Positions 46,942 through 55,372 of a stretch of 64,000 nt of DNA are shown piece after piece. The notes beneath the pieces were generated by a model. The model had not been told where the DNA came from. It saw only the letters and a program-made list of their open reading frames with translations, and ran no database searches. The stretch is taken from contig CAVTSX010000006.1 in the NCBI GenBank assembly GCA_963737425.1, positions 1-64,000 on the forward strand. Reading direction: 5' to 3'. The DNA comes from DASXRA01 sp963737425. GTDB taxonomy: Bacteria; Actinomycetota; Actinomycetes; Mycobacteriales; Jatrophihabitantaceae. How positions within the stretch are numbered: position 1 is the first letter of the stretch; each line of letters opens with the position of its first letter. The position numbers and the translations under genes are program-made.

Positions 46942-47280
46942 TCAGCCCGGCGGCCATTGCATCTGACGGCCACCGAGCACGTGCGCGTGCACGTGGAACA
47001 CGCTCTGCCCGGCCTGTGCGCCGGTGTTGAACACGGTCCGGAACTGCGTCAGGCCGAGTTCCTGCGCGCTCGCCGCGACGGCGCGCAGCAGGGCGACACT
47101 CGTCTCGGCGTCGGCACTCAACTCGATCAGGTCGGCGAGGTGGCGCTTGGACACCACCAGCACGTGGCTCGGCGCCTTCGGATCGATGTCGGTGAAGGTC
47201 AGGGTGTGCTCGTCCTCGCGGACCTTCGCCGCCGGGATCTCCCCCGCGACGATCTTGCAGAACACGCAGTCGTCGGCCAT
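46942..47280 (-). CDS. HIT-family nucleotide hydrolase/transferase
   Basis: The 112-residue protein has the histidine triad HVHAHV (H96, H98, H100) and N-terminal DCVFCKIVAGEIPA with a Cys pair, typical of HinT-like purine-nucleoside phosphoramidases. It precedes phoH in the conserved block; the 136-base gap to phoH shows no gene. Confidence 0.94.
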   Translation of the reverse strand: MADDCVFCKIVAGEIPAAKVREDEHTLTFTDIDPKAPSHVLVVSKRHLADLIELSADAETSVALLRAVAASAQELGLTQFRTVFNTGAQAGQSVFHVHAHVLGGRQMQWPPG

Positions 47281-47369
47281 GGCGGTGACCTTAGTGTCCC
47301 GGCATACGAGTGCAGCAGAATCGGCTCGTCGCGCGTACTAGCTCTTGAAGACCACGAGAGGGGTAACGC

Positions 47370-47906
47370 GTGTCGGGTACCGATCAGCAGCACGAGTTCG
47401 CGGATTTTGTGCGGACGCATTGGTCGCAGTTGATGAGCGTCGCCGTTGCCGTCAGCGGCTCACGGCACGAGGCCGAGGACCTGGTGCAGACGGCGCTCAC
47501 GAACACCTATGCGCGCTGGCACAAGATCCGCGCCGACGAGGCACTCGCCTACCTGCGCCGATCGATAGCCAATGCGCACATCAGCAAGTGGCGCCGCCAC
47601 CGCGGCGCCGAAATGAGCGTCGCCGAACCGCCCGAACTCGCCGAGATGATCGCCGAGACGGGCGTGGTCGACGACCGTCTGACGCTCGTGCCGATCCTGC
47701 GCACGCTACCGCCGCGCCAACGGGCCGTCCTCGTCCTGCGCTACCTGTGCGACCTGTCCGACGACGACGTTGCGGCCACGCTCGGCACGTCGGCCAGCAC
47801 GGTGCGCAGCCAGGCGGCGCGGGGCCTGGCCACCTTGCGTGAACGCCGGGCAACTGCTGTCCCGGCCGGCGACGCAGCAATCGAAGAACTCATCACACTG
47901 CCGTGA
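47370..47906 (+). CDS. SigE-family ECF sigma factor
   Basis: The 178-residue protein is of the Streptomyces-type SigE-family ECF group. Region 2 is at about 8-75 (FADFVRTHWSQLMSVAVAVSGSRHEAEDLVQTALTNTYARWHKI) and region 4 at about 110-160 (LRTLPPRQRAVLVLRYLCDLSDDDVAATLGTSASTVRSQAARGLATL). GTG 47370 has GAGAGGGG upstream. It is transcribed against its minus-strand neighbours and is followed by a membrane protein that probably regulates it. Confidence 0.93.
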   Translation: MSGTDQQHEFADFVRTHWSQLMSVAVAVSGSRHEAEDLVQTALTNTYARWHKIRADEALAYLRRSIANAHISKWRRHRGAEMSVAEPPELAEMIAETGVVDDRLTLVPILRTLPPRQRAVLVLRYLCDLSDDDVAATLGTSASTVRSQAARGLATLRERRATAVPAGDAAIEELITLP

Positions 47907-47929
47907 ACCGATCCGACGGAGGACGTCTC

Positions 47930-48598
47930 ATGACCATGCATCGCGACGACGACATCGCGCGTGACCTGCAAGCGGAGTTGCGCACGTCGCTCGTGCGCTT
48001 CGACCCGGCGCTGGCCCAGACCATGATCCACCAGGCAATCGCCGCGAGCGTCGATCGTGGTCACAGCCGGGCCCGCTGGGCGATGCCCCTGCTCGCGTCC
48101 GGCGCCGTAGCCGCCGTTGTCGGCGGGGTTGCCGGGGTAACCGCAATGCGCTCGGACGGACGCCACGTGAACCCGGGAGGTGGCCCGCTCACCACGTCGC
48201 CGGCGCCCACCCCGGAACCCGGCCGGCCCAGGGCGCAAATATGCACTTACGGCGATCCGAAACACCCGTCAGTGCCGGTACGCACCTGCAACATCGTGGT
48301 GACCAATCAGCCCGGGGTGCCGCTCTGCACGCCGCCATTTCACGTACCACACCGGCCGCCGGCGGCCGTCCCATCACACCCGCCACGGGTGCCGATAAGC
48401 ACATGCACCGTCCTGGTCAACCACACGCCTCCTCCCACATTGCCACGTGACGGGAGCCAGGCGCCGACTGCGCAACCGCCCGTGCCGCAGCGCAGCGCGC
48501 CGGGCGCGCGACCGACCACCAGCGTGTCGGCTGCTCCCACCCCGACGTTGTCCGCGGTACCCACAGCCGCGCAGCCGTCGGTGCCGGGGCGCGGATAG
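47930..48598 (+). CDS. Pro-rich single-pass membrane protein, probable anti-sigma partner
   Basis: The 222-residue product has a cytoplasmic helix (DDDIARDLQAELRTSLVRFDPALAQTMI), one membrane segment (about 54-74: WAMPLLASGAVAAVVGGVAGV) and a Thr/Pro-rich outer part with four Cys. This layout is common for the gene behind SigE-family sigma factors. GGAGG 7 bases before ATG 47930 decides the start; an upstream GTG (47903) overlaps the sigma stop. It lacks a recognisable ZAS zinc motif, so anti-sigma function is inferred from context only. Confidence 0.7.
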   Translation: MTMHRDDDIARDLQAELRTSLVRFDPALAQTMIHQAIAASVDRGHSRARWAMPLLASGAVAAVVGGVAGVTAMRSDGRHVNPGGGPLTTSPAPTPEPGRPRAQICTYGDPKHPSVPVRTCNIVVTNQPGVPLCTPPFHVPHRPPAAVPSHPPRVPISTCTVLVNHTPPPTLPRDGSQAPTAQPPVPQRSAPGARPTTSVSAAPTPTLSAVPTAAQPSVPGRG

Positions 48599-48616
48599 TC
48601 GTTTGCTGCTCGGCCG

Positions 48617-49345
48617 TCACCAGCGGCCGAGCAGCACCGACAGCGCGGCAAGCGCAGCAGGTCCGGCCGTCGACGTCCGAAGGACCTGCGCGCCGAGCCG
48701 TACCGAATCGGCTCGGGCGCCGACCAGTGCTTCGACCTCGTCACCGGAGATGCCGCCTTCCGGTCCGACCACCACGACGATCTCGCCCCGATCGGGAAGC
48801 GCGGCCCCGGCAAGTGGCGTCTTCGCCTGCTCGTGCAGGACGAATGCCCGATCCGCCCGCGCGATCCGGTCGGCGACGCAACTGGTGCTCGCCAGGTCGG
48901 CGACGAGCGGCACTCGCGCCCGACGACTCTGCTTGGCCGCCTCGGCGGCGGTGCGCCGCCACTTGGCCAGCGCCTTCGCCGCCCGCGCGTCACGCCATTG
49001 CGCGATCGAGCGGGCAGCGGTCCACGGCACGATCTCGTCGACCCCGAGTTCGGTGAGCAGTTCGACGGTCAGATCGGCGCGATCGCCTTTGGGCAGGGCC
49101 TGGACGACGACGAGTCGCGGATCCGGTTCGGGGTGCGCGCGCCGGGCGAGCACGCGCAGCCGCAACTGGTCCGCGCCGACCAACTCGACGGTGCACGAGG
49201 CGACGTGTCCCCGCCCGTCGCTGACCAGGACGTCCTCGCCGACGGTGATTCGCTTGACCCGGGCGGCGTGACGGCCCTCGTCGCCGTCGAGCACGACGAC
49301 ATCGCCAGGTGGCAGCCGGTCGAGCAGGAACAGGGGCGGGGTCAC
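48617..49345 (-). CDS. rsmE: 16S rRNA (uracil1498-N3)-methyltransferase
   Basis: The 242-residue protein has an N-terminal PUA-like domain (GDEGRHAARVKRITVGEDVLVSDGRG) and the SPOUT methyltransferase knot: VVVGPEGGISGDEVEAL and RLGAQVLRTSTAGPAALAAL, which bind S-adenosylmethionine. GTG 49345 (VTPPLFLLDRLP) is the start; a longer open frame upstream is reading through dnaJ in the wrong frame. It follows dnaJ by 31 bases, as in mycobacteria. Confidence 0.94.
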   Translation of the reverse strand: MTPPLFLLDRLPPGDVVVLDGDEGRHAARVKRITVGEDVLVSDGRGHVASCTVELVGADQLRLRVLARRAHPEPDPRLVVVQALPKGDRADLTVELLTELGVDEIVPWTAARSIAQWRDARAAKALAKWRRTAAEAAKQSRRARVPLVADLASTSCVADRIARADRAFVLHEQAKTPLAGAALPDRGEIVVVVGPEGGISGDEVEALVGARADSVRLGAQVLRTSTAGPAALAALSVLLGRW

Positions 49346-49376
49346 GGTGAGCGTCGTGCACGCCCGCACACGGTGC

Positions 49377-50525
49377 TCACCGCCCGCCGAACGCGTCGCG
49401 CATCTTGCTGAACAGCCCGGACCGGGTGCTGGCAACCGCCACATCTTCGTCGCGCAGCGTGGCAAGCTCGCGCAGCAGCTTCTCCTGTGCCTCGTCGAGC
49501 TTGGTCGGCGTGCGCACCTCGACGTGCACGTGCAGGTCGCCGCGCGCACTACTTCGCAGCCGAGGCACGCCCTTGCCGCGCATCGTGATGACGGCCCCGC
49601 TCTGCGTACCGGCCCGGATGTCGAACTTCTCCTCGCCGTCGAGAGTCGGCAGCACCAGGTCGGTGCCGAGCGCGGCGGCGGTGACCGGCAGCGCGATCGT
49701 GCAGTGCAGATCGGCGCCGTCGCGGGTGAACGTCTCGTGCGGCGTCTCGACGACCTCGATGTACAGATCGCCCGCGGGCCCCCCGCCCGGGCCGACCTCG
49801 CCCTGGCCGGAGAGCCGGATGCGCATGCCGTCCTCGACACCCGCCGGAACGTCGACGGCGATCGTGCGCCGCGCACGCACCCGACCCTCGGTGCCGCAGG
49901 TCGGGCACGGGGTCTGGATCTGCTGGCCGGTACCGCCGCAGGCGTTGCAGGCCCGGGTGGTCATCACCTGGCCGAGGAAGGAGCGCTGGACGGACTGGAT
50001 CTCACCGGCGCCGTTACACGTCTGGCAGGTGCGCGGCGAGGTACCCGGCGCGCAGCCGTTGCCCTGACAGGTCTGGCACACCACGGCGGTCTCGACGCTG
50101 ATGTCGCGCCGGACGCCGAACGCGGCCTCGACGAGGGTGAGGTCCATGCGCAGCAATGCGTCGGCGCCGGGCCGAACCCGGCTGCGCGGGCCATGGCCAC
50201 CGGCCCCGGTGTTGCCGAAGAACGCCTCGAATACGTCGCCGAACCCGCCGAACCCGGCGAACGGATTGCCGGCCGTGCCCTGACCGCCGCCGGAGGAGAG
50301 CGGGTCGCCGCCGAGGTCGACAATTCGCCGCTTCTCCGGATCGGAGAGGACCTCGTAGGCGGCGGTGACCTCCTTGAACCGCTCCTGCTCGGCCGGGTCG
50401 GGGTTGACGTCGGGGTGCAGCTCGCGGGCCAGCTTTCGGTAGGCCCGCTTTATCTCCTCGCCCGTCGCGTCCCGGCGGACGCCGAGTAGCGCGTAGTAGT
50501 CGCGGACGGTCTCAGCCACGGGCAT
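49377..50525 (-). CDS. dnaJ: Chaperone protein DnaJ (DnaJ2 type)
   Basis: This is a type I Hsp40 that delivers substrates to DnaK. The 382-residue protein shows a J domain with HPD at 37-39 (RELHPDVNPD), a short Gly/Phe region, four CxxCxGxG zinc repeats (CQTCQGNGC, CQTCNGAGE, CNACGGTGQ, CPTCGTEGR) and the C-terminal substrate domain (GKGVPRLRSSARGDLHVHV). It lies after hrcA; a CIRCE-like site precedes it. Confidence 0.96.
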   Translation of the reverse strand: MPVAETVRDYYALLGVRRDATGEEIKRAYRKLARELHPDVNPDPAEQERFKEVTAAYEVLSDPEKRRIVDLGGDPLSSGGGQGTAGNPFAGFGGFGDVFEAFFGNTGAGGHGPRSRVRPGADALLRMDLTLVEAAFGVRRDISVETAVVCQTCQGNGCAPGTSPRTCQTCNGAGEIQSVQRSFLGQVMTTRACNACGGTGQQIQTPCPTCGTEGRVRARRTIAVDVPAGVEDGMRIRLSGQGEVGPGGGPAGDLYIEVVETPHETFTRDGADLHCTIALPVTAAALGTDLVLPTLDGEEKFDIRAGTQSGAVITMRGKGVPRLRSSARGDLHVHVEVRTPTKLDEAQEKLLRELATLRDEDVAVASTRSGLFSKMRDAFGGR

Positions 50526-50546
50526 GTCCCTCTATGATCATGACGT

Positions 50547-50573
50547 CTGGCAATCTCGGTTATCGAGTGCCAG
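50547..50573 (-). promoter_or_regulatory. CIRCE-like HrcA operator
   Basis: CTGGCAATC-N9-GAGTGCCAG matches the CIRCE consensus (TTAGCACTC-N9-GAGTGCTAA) in both spacing and core, with one broken pair. It is 21 bases before the dnaJ start, in the hrcA-dnaJ gap, so HrcA can repress dnaJ separately from its own gene. Confidence 0.8.
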
Positions 50574-50600
50574 CCAAGTGTACGGAGTTTCGGCGGGTAC

Positions 50601-51620
50601 CTAACGGTCGGCGATCAGCTCGCCCACGTAGCGGGCGACGGCAGCTACCCGGGCCATGGTGTGGGCGTAGTCCATGCGGCGCGGGCCGAGCACCCCGACG
50701 GCGCCCAGCGCCGAGCCGCCGATGCCGTAGCCGGTGGTGACGACCGAGGTCGACTGCAGGCCCTCGTGCGCGTTCTCGTTGCCGATGCGGACCACGATCT
50801 GGCTCGAGGTGACGGATTGGTCGAGCAGCCGCAGCAGCACGACCTGCTCCTCGAGGGCCTCGAGCACCGGGCGGATCGCCGGGAAGTCGAGCGCGTACTC
50901 GGTCAGATTCGCCGTTCCGCCGAGCACGATGCGGTCGCTGTGTCTCTCGACCAGGGTCTCGAGCAGCACTGAGCTCAGCGTGACCACCAGCCCGCGCAGC
51001 TCCGGTGCGACGACCGTCGGAAGGTCGCTGACGATCTGCGGCGCCTCGGCCAACTGCCGGTCGCGCAACCTGGTGTTCAGTGTCGCGCGAAGGTCGGCGA
51101 CCGCCTCGTCGGTGACCGCGGCCGGCAGTTCGACCACCCGCTGCTCGACGCGTCCGGTGTCGGTGATCAACACCAGCATCAGCCGCGACGCGTTGAGAGC
51201 CACGATCTCGAGGTGTCGCACCCGGCTGCGCGACAGCGACGGGTACTGCACCACGGCGACGTTTCGGGTCAGCTGGGCGAGGCTGCGTACCGCCCGGTGC
51301 AGGACGTCGTCGAGATCGACGGCGTTGTCGAGGAACGTCTCGATCGCGCGGCGCTCGGCGGTCGACAACGGCTTGAGCGAGGTGAGCTGGTCGACGAATA
51401 TGCGATACCCGGCGTCGGTGGGCACCCGTCCGGCACTCGTGTGCGGCTGGGCGATCAGGCCCTCGTCCTCGAGCGCGGCCATGTCGTTGCGAATGGTCGC
51501 GGGCGAGACGCCGAGGTTGTGCCGATCCACGAGCGCCTTGCTGCCCACCGGCTCGTTCGTCGCAATGAAGTCCTCGACGATGGCGCGCAACACCTCGAGC
51601 TTGCGTTCGTCGACATTCAC
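50601..51620 (-). CDS. hrcA: Heat-inducible transcription repressor HrcA
   Basis: HrcA represses chaperone genes by binding CIRCE sites. The 339-residue protein has the N-terminal winged helix (DERKLEVLRAIVEDFIATNEPVGSKALVDRHNLGVSPATIRNDMAALEDEGLI) followed by the HrcA GAF-like domain ending in GPRRMDYAHTMARV. GTG 51620 matches the family's start; the frame to 51698 is longer than usual. It shares the operon with dnaJ. Confidence 0.95.
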   Translation of the reverse strand: MNVDERKLEVLRAIVEDFIATNEPVGSKALVDRHNLGVSPATIRNDMAALEDEGLIAQPHTSAGRVPTDAGYRIFVDQLTSLKPLSTAERRAIETFLDNAVDLDDVLHRAVRSLAQLTRNVAVVQYPSLSRSRVRHLEIVALNASRLMLVLITDTGRVEQRVVELPAAVTDEAVADLRATLNTRLRDRQLAEAPQIVSDLPTVVAPELRGLVVTLSSVLLETLVERHSDRIVLGGTANLTEYALDFPAIRPVLEALEEQVVLLRLLDQSVTSSQIVVRIGNENAHEGLQSTSVVTTGYGIGGSALGAVGVLGPRRMDYAHTMARVAAVARYVGELIADR

Positions 51621-51829
51621 TTGGCGCTCACTCTCACTCCCGTTCTCCTTGCAGCTTAGAGCCGCGAGCCACCCGATGCCGGGTACGTGGGCGTGCATCC
51701 GCAGTCACCGAACGCGCCCGGCCCGGTCGCGCCGGCCCCTGACCGGTCGCGCGAGTCGCGCCCAAACGGCCGCACGCTACGCTGCCAGGCGGACCAGATT
51801 GTCGCGAAAGCTCTCCGGAAGCGGGAACA

Positions 51830-52168
51830 GTGATCTTCAAGGCGGTACGCGACGGGCGTCCGTACCCCGATCACGGCATGTCGACCCGCGATTGGGCGAA
51901 CGTCCCACCGCGTTCGGTCCGGCTCGACGAGCTCGTCACCACCAAACGCGAACTCGCGCTGGACAAACTACTCGATGAGGACTCCACCTTCTTCGGCGAC
52001 CTCTTCCCGCACGCGGTGCACTGGCGCGGCGACATCTATCTCGAAGACGGCCTGCACCGTGCGCTTCGCGCCGCCCTCCAGCAGCGCAACGTCCTGCACG
52101 TGCGCGTGCTCGATCTGGACGAACTCGGCCGGCTCGGCGCGGTGGCCCCGGGTCGCCCACCCGGCTGA
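51830..52168 (+). CDS. Conserved actinobacterial protein of unknown function
   Basis: The 112-residue protein begins MIFKAVRDGRPYPDHGMSTRDWANVPPRSVRLDELVTTKRELAL and continues LLDEDSTFFGDLFPHAVHWRGDIYLEDGLHRALRAALQQRNVLHVRVLDL. The pattern is strongly conserved in actinomycetes near hrcA/hemW. The segment around LEDGLHRALRA suggests a ParB/Srx-like or regulatory domain, but no function is known. It is divergent from hrcA and convergent with hemW. GTG 51830 follows GGGAA. Confidence 0.75.
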   Translation: MIFKAVRDGRPYPDHGMSTRDWANVPPRSVRLDELVTTKRELALDKLLDEDSTFFGDLFPHAVHWRGDIYLEDGLHRALRAALQQRNVLHVRVLDLDELGRLGAVAPGRPPG

Positions 52169-52174
52169 CCACGC

Positions 52175-53410
52175 TCAGGCGAGCAGGTCGCGCACGACGG
52201 CGTCGGCGAGCAGCCGCCCGCGGCGGGTCAGCACGACCCGGCCGGCCTGGAAGGCCGCCTGGTCGGCCAGCCCCCACGTCACCAGCGCAGGCACCTTCTC
52301 GTGGGACTTTCGCGGCACGTCGAGCATGGAAAGCCCTTCCCGCAGCCGGATTCCCAGCATGATCCGTTCGGTCTGGCGCGCGCCGGAGTCGAGCGTCTCG
52401 CGGCCGGCTGCCGGGCTCGCGCCCGACTCCAGCAAGGTGTTGTAGCGCACCGGGTGCTTGACGTTCCACCAGCGAACGCCGCCGACGTGGCTGTGCGCGC
52501 CAGGTCCGGCGCCCCACCAGTTGGCGTTGCGCCAGTACAGCTCGTTGTGCCGGCAGCGCCCGGCAGCCGTCTTGGCCCAGTTCGACACCTCGTACCACTG
52601 AAAGCCCGCCCGGCGCAGGGTCTCGTCGGCCTGCGCGTAGCGATCGGCCAGCAGGTCGTCATCCGGTGCAGGCACCACGCCCTGGGCCACCTGGCGGGCC
52701 AGGGCGGTGCCCTGCTCGACAACGAGCGAGTACGCGCTGATGTGATCGGGCTTGGCGCTGATGGCGGTGTCGAGCGAAGCCTGCCAGTCGGCCTCCGTCT
52801 CGTGCGGCGCCCCATAGATCAGGTCGAGGTTCACGTGCTCGATGCCTGCGGCGCGTGCCTCCGCGACGGCCTGCTCCGGGCGCCCCGGACTGTGGCGGCG
52901 ATCGAGCACGTCGAGCACGTGCGGCACTGCCGATTGCATGCCGATGGAGACCCTGGTGAAGCCCGCCGCACGCAGCTTGGCGAAGTAGGCCGGGGTCACC
53001 GACTCAGGATTCGCCTCCGTGGTGATCTCGGCGTCGGGCGCGATGCCGAACAGGTCGGCGATCTCGCGGACGATGAGACCGAGATGCTCGGCCGGCAGCA
53101 GGGTCGGCGTCCCGCCGCCGAAGAACACCGTCGACACGGGCGCGACGTCGCGGCGCAGCACGTCGCGGGCCAGGCGCAGCTCCATCAGCAGCGTGTCGGC
53201 ATAGCTGCCCCGGCTGACACTCGGCCCGAGTTCGGAGGCGGTGTAGGTGTTGAAGTCGCAGTAGCCGCAGCGGGTCTGGCAGAACGGCACGTGTACGTAC
53301 ACGCCGAACGGCCGGTCGCGCAGTTCGTCCAGCGCCTCGGGCGGAAGTCGTCCGTCGCGGGGCGCGGGCTGGCCGGTGGGCAGGGCAGGAGGCACCCGAC
53401 CAGTGTTCAT
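52175..53410 (-). CDS. hemW: Radical SAM protein HemW (coproporphyrinogen oxidase-like)
   Basis: HemW is a heme chaperone related to HemN. The 411-residue protein has the radical-SAM Cys motif VPFCQTRCGYCDFN (CxxxCxxC, then a fourth Cys-like context F), STVFFGGGTPTLLP for SAM, and the HemN C-terminal domain (WGAGPGAHSHVGGVRWWN). ATG 53410 is chosen. It sits between hrcA and lepA as in other actinobacteria. Confidence 0.94.
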   Translation of the reverse strand: MNTGRVPPALPTGQPAPRDGRLPPEALDELRDRPFGVYVHVPFCQTRCGYCDFNTYTASELGPSVSRGSYADTLLMELRLARDVLRRDVAPVSTVFFGGGTPTLLPAEHLGLIVREIADLFGIAPDAEITTEANPESVTPAYFAKLRAAGFTRVSIGMQSAVPHVLDVLDRRHSPGRPEQAVAEARAAGIEHVNLDLIYGAPHETEADWQASLDTAISAKPDHISAYSLVVEQGTALARQVAQGVVPAPDDDLLADRYAQADETLRRAGFQWYEVSNWAKTAAGRCRHNELYWRNANWWGAGPGAHSHVGGVRWWNVKHPVRYNTLLESGASPAAGRETLDSGARQTERIMLGIRLREGLSMLDVPRKSHEKVPALVTWGLADQAAFQAGRVVLTRRGRLLADAVVRDLLA

Positions 53411-53492
53411 GGCGCGGCACGAACCATGCCACAGCGACCCGCCCGACGAGCCGCACCGATCGATCCGGCTCCGGCTCACGGATCGAGCCCGG

Positions 53493-53813
53493 TCAGCGAT
53501 CGACGAGGTACACCGTCAGCGGATGGTCGGCGTCCGCAGAGTCGGCGGCCACCCTCGCCACGACGTCGACGACCCGTTCTGCGGCGTCGCCCGGCACCTG
53601 CCACACCAGCACCACCGGCCCGTCCGGCAGCCAGGACAGATCCCGCAGCACATCGGCGAGCCCGTCGAGGTTGGGCGCGGCCCAGTCCGGCGCCTGGACG
53701 GCCCGGTAGATGGCGCGGATGACGTCAGCCTTGGCCGTGGCCTGCTCGACGCGCCGTGCGCCTGGCACGTCCGCGGTGCTGGACCGGTGCAGCCCGGGCT
53801 GGTGCGCGCTCAT
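53493..53813 (-). CDS. Barstar-family RNase inhibitor
   Basis: The 106-residue protein has the barstar core: a helix (VEQATAKADVIRAIYRAVQAPDW), the inhibitor loop and helix APNLDGLADVLRDLSWLP (counterpart of YFGxNLDALWDxL) and a strand VVLVWQVP. Asp residues in this helix block the RNase active site. The gene for a secreted-type RNase lies just upstream on the same strand. ATG 53813 is taken over 53861, since the latter is inside the palindrome region. Confidence 0.88.
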   Translation of the reverse strand: MSAHQPGLHRSSTADVPGARRVEQATAKADVIRAIYRAVQAPDWAAPNLDGLADVLRDLSWLPDGPVVLVWQVPGDAAERVVDVVARVAADSADADHPLTVYLVDR

Positions 53814-53823
53814 CGCCACCGCT

Positions 53824-53894
53824 CCCCGTTCGCGGTCTTGTGCAGACGCGCCGGCCGGCACCGGCGAGTCTGCACAAGATCGCGGCGCACGGGG
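53824..53894. repeat. 71-bp palindrome between RNase and barstar genes
   Basis: Arms such as TCTTGTGCAGAC and GTCTGCACAAGA, extended by CCCC/GGGG at the ends and CGCCGG/CCGGCG at the centre, make one of the longest near-perfect hairpins in the window. It starts 11 bases upstream of the barstar ATG and just after the RNase stop, so it can act as a terminator or attenuator separating the two. Confidence 0.8.
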
Positions 53895-53907
53895 ATTCGC
53901 AGACGGC

Positions 53908-54312
53908 TCACCGGCTCACGTCCACCCGTTTGAACGTCTCGTAGTGGTCGGCGGTGTAGTAGAACTCACCGTTCCTGCCCACGATGATGCGCCGCGCTCC
54001 CCGGTCGGGCGAACCCGGCGTGGTCACCGTGTACTCGTGGTAGTAGCCGGAAGGTTCCCTGGGCAGCCGGTGCTCGGCGTTCTCGAAGACGACACCGTCC
54101 TGGCGGTACGGGTACGGGCCGCCACGCTGGATCAGGTGCACGGTGTCGGCCGCCTGTACCGGCAGCGCCGAGAGCGCGACGGTGCCGCGCTGCAACCCGG
54201 TGTGATGCTCTCCGCGCACCGCGTTGATCGCGTAGCCGATCGCGAGCGCCGCGACGAGCACGACAAGGGCGACCTGCGGGCGGCGCAGGCGGCGCAATCG
54301 GCGGCGGGACAC
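53908..54312 (-). CDS. Guanyl-specific RNase of the barnase/RNase Sa family
   Basis: The 134-residue protein has a basic start and one hydrophobic segment (about 13-29), so it is secreted or membrane-anchored. The mature part is a microbial RNase domain: GPYPYRQDGVVFENAEHRLP, YYHEYTVTTPG with catalytic E93, RRIIVGRNGEFYYTADHYETFKRV with R108 and H123. Spacings E-15-R-15-H match RNase Sa. The barstar gene follows downstream. It is likely used against competitors or for RNA scavenging. Confidence 0.9.
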   Translation of the reverse strand: MSRRRLRRLRRPQVALVVLVAALAIGYAINAVRGEHHTGLQRGTVALSALPVQAADTVHLIQRGGPYPYRQDGVVFENAEHRLPREPSGYYHEYTVTTPGSPDRGARRIIVGRNGEFYYTADHYETFKRVDVSR

Positions 54313-54352
54313 GAATGGTCACTCTATTTGGACGGGTGCTTCGATAGCTGCC

Positions 54353-55093
54353 ATGAGTTCATTGACTGCTCAATCGATCACCATTCCCGGTCATGGCGGC
54401 GACAGCATCGAGGCCTACTTCGCCCAGCCCCTCGAGGGCCCGGCCAACCGCGGTGGCGTCGTCGTCATCCATCACATGCCCGGCTACGACCGAGCGAGCA
54501 AGGAGATCACGCGGCGCTTCGCCGAGATGGGCTACGACGCGATCTGCCCCAACCTGTACTCGCGTGAGGCACCGGGCGCCGATCCGGACGACGCGGCGGC
54601 CACGGCTCGAGCGCGCGGCGGCGTTCCGGACGAGCGGCTCCTGGGCGACGTTTCCGCCGCGGCAACGCATCTGCGCGGGTTGTCCGAGTCGAACGGCAAG
54701 GTCGGTGTGATCGGCTTCTGTTCCGGGGGGAGGCAGTCGGTGCTCGCGGCGTGCAGCCTGCCGCTGGACGCCGCGGTCGATTGCTACGGCGCGTTCGTCA
54801 TCGGGGGCTCGCCGGAGGGCTTTCCGGTGACGATGACCGGCATCGAGGACAAGCTGCCCGCGCTCGGCTGCCCGCTGCTCGGCCTGTTCGGCGTCGAGGA
54901 TCAGCGGCCCTCGCCCGATCAGGTCAAGCGGCTCGGCGAGATCCTCACCGAGCACGGCAAGGAATTCGAGTTCCACAGCTACGAAGGCGCCGGGCACGCG
55001 TTCTTCGCGGTCGACCGGCCGGCCTATCGGGTCGAAGCCGCCATCGACGGCTGGGAGAAGATCACCGACTTCTACGGCCGCCACCTCGCGTAA
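54353..55093 (+). CDS. Dienelactone hydrolase family protein
   Basis: The 246-residue alpha/beta hydrolase has the Cys nucleophile in GVIGFCSGGRQS (C123), D183 (FGVEDQRPSP) and H215 (GAGHAFF), the Cys-Asp-His triad of dienelactone hydrolases. It would open lactones or related esters. ATG 54353 is 40 bases from the divergent RNase gene. It is followed by a DUF6295 gene in a likely operon. Confidence 0.92.
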   Translation: MSSLTAQSITIPGHGGDSIEAYFAQPLEGPANRGGVVVIHHMPGYDRASKEITRRFAEMGYDAICPNLYSREAPGADPDDAAATARARGGVPDERLLGDVSAAATHLRGLSESNGKVGVIGFCSGGRQSVLAACSLPLDAAVDCYGAFVIGGSPEGFPVTMTGIEDKLPALGCPLLGLFGVEDQRPSPDQVKRLGEILTEHGKEFEFHSYEGAGHAFFAVDRPAYRVEAAIDGWEKITDFYGRHLA

Positions 55094-55106
55094 GGAGCAA
55101 CCCGCC

Positions 55107-55370
55107 ATGTGCACCTACCTCACCGAGACGATCTCGATCGCGGGCAGTGGCAAGGGCTCGGCCGGTTGGTTCCGGCTGACCGTTGCCACGGTGTACTTCG
55201 ACCACCCCGTCCACGCTCTGGCCGAGCACACCCTCAACATCGACTTCGCCGACCCCTCTCGCGGGCCGTCCGCCCGCGTCGCGGTCGAGCTGACGGCCGC
55301 GTCCGCACGCGAGCTTGTCGCAGCGATCGAGGCGACGCTCGCGTCCGCACCGGCGGCGCGGACCACGTAA
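55107..55370 (+). CDS. DUF6295-family protein
   Basis: The 87-residue protein (MCTYLTETISIAGSGKGSAGWFRLTVATVYFDHPVHALAEHTLNIDF) is recognised as DUF6295, a small beta-rich family usually located next to dienelactone hydrolase genes. AAGGAG lies 9 bases before ATG 55107, which is 13 bases after the hydrolase stop. It may be a partner subunit; no activity is known. Confidence 0.82.
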   Translation: MCTYLTETISIAGSGKGSAGWFRLTVATVYFDHPVHALAEHTLNIDFADPSRGPSARVAVELTAASARELVAAIEATLASAPAARTT

Positions 55371-55372
55371 GC

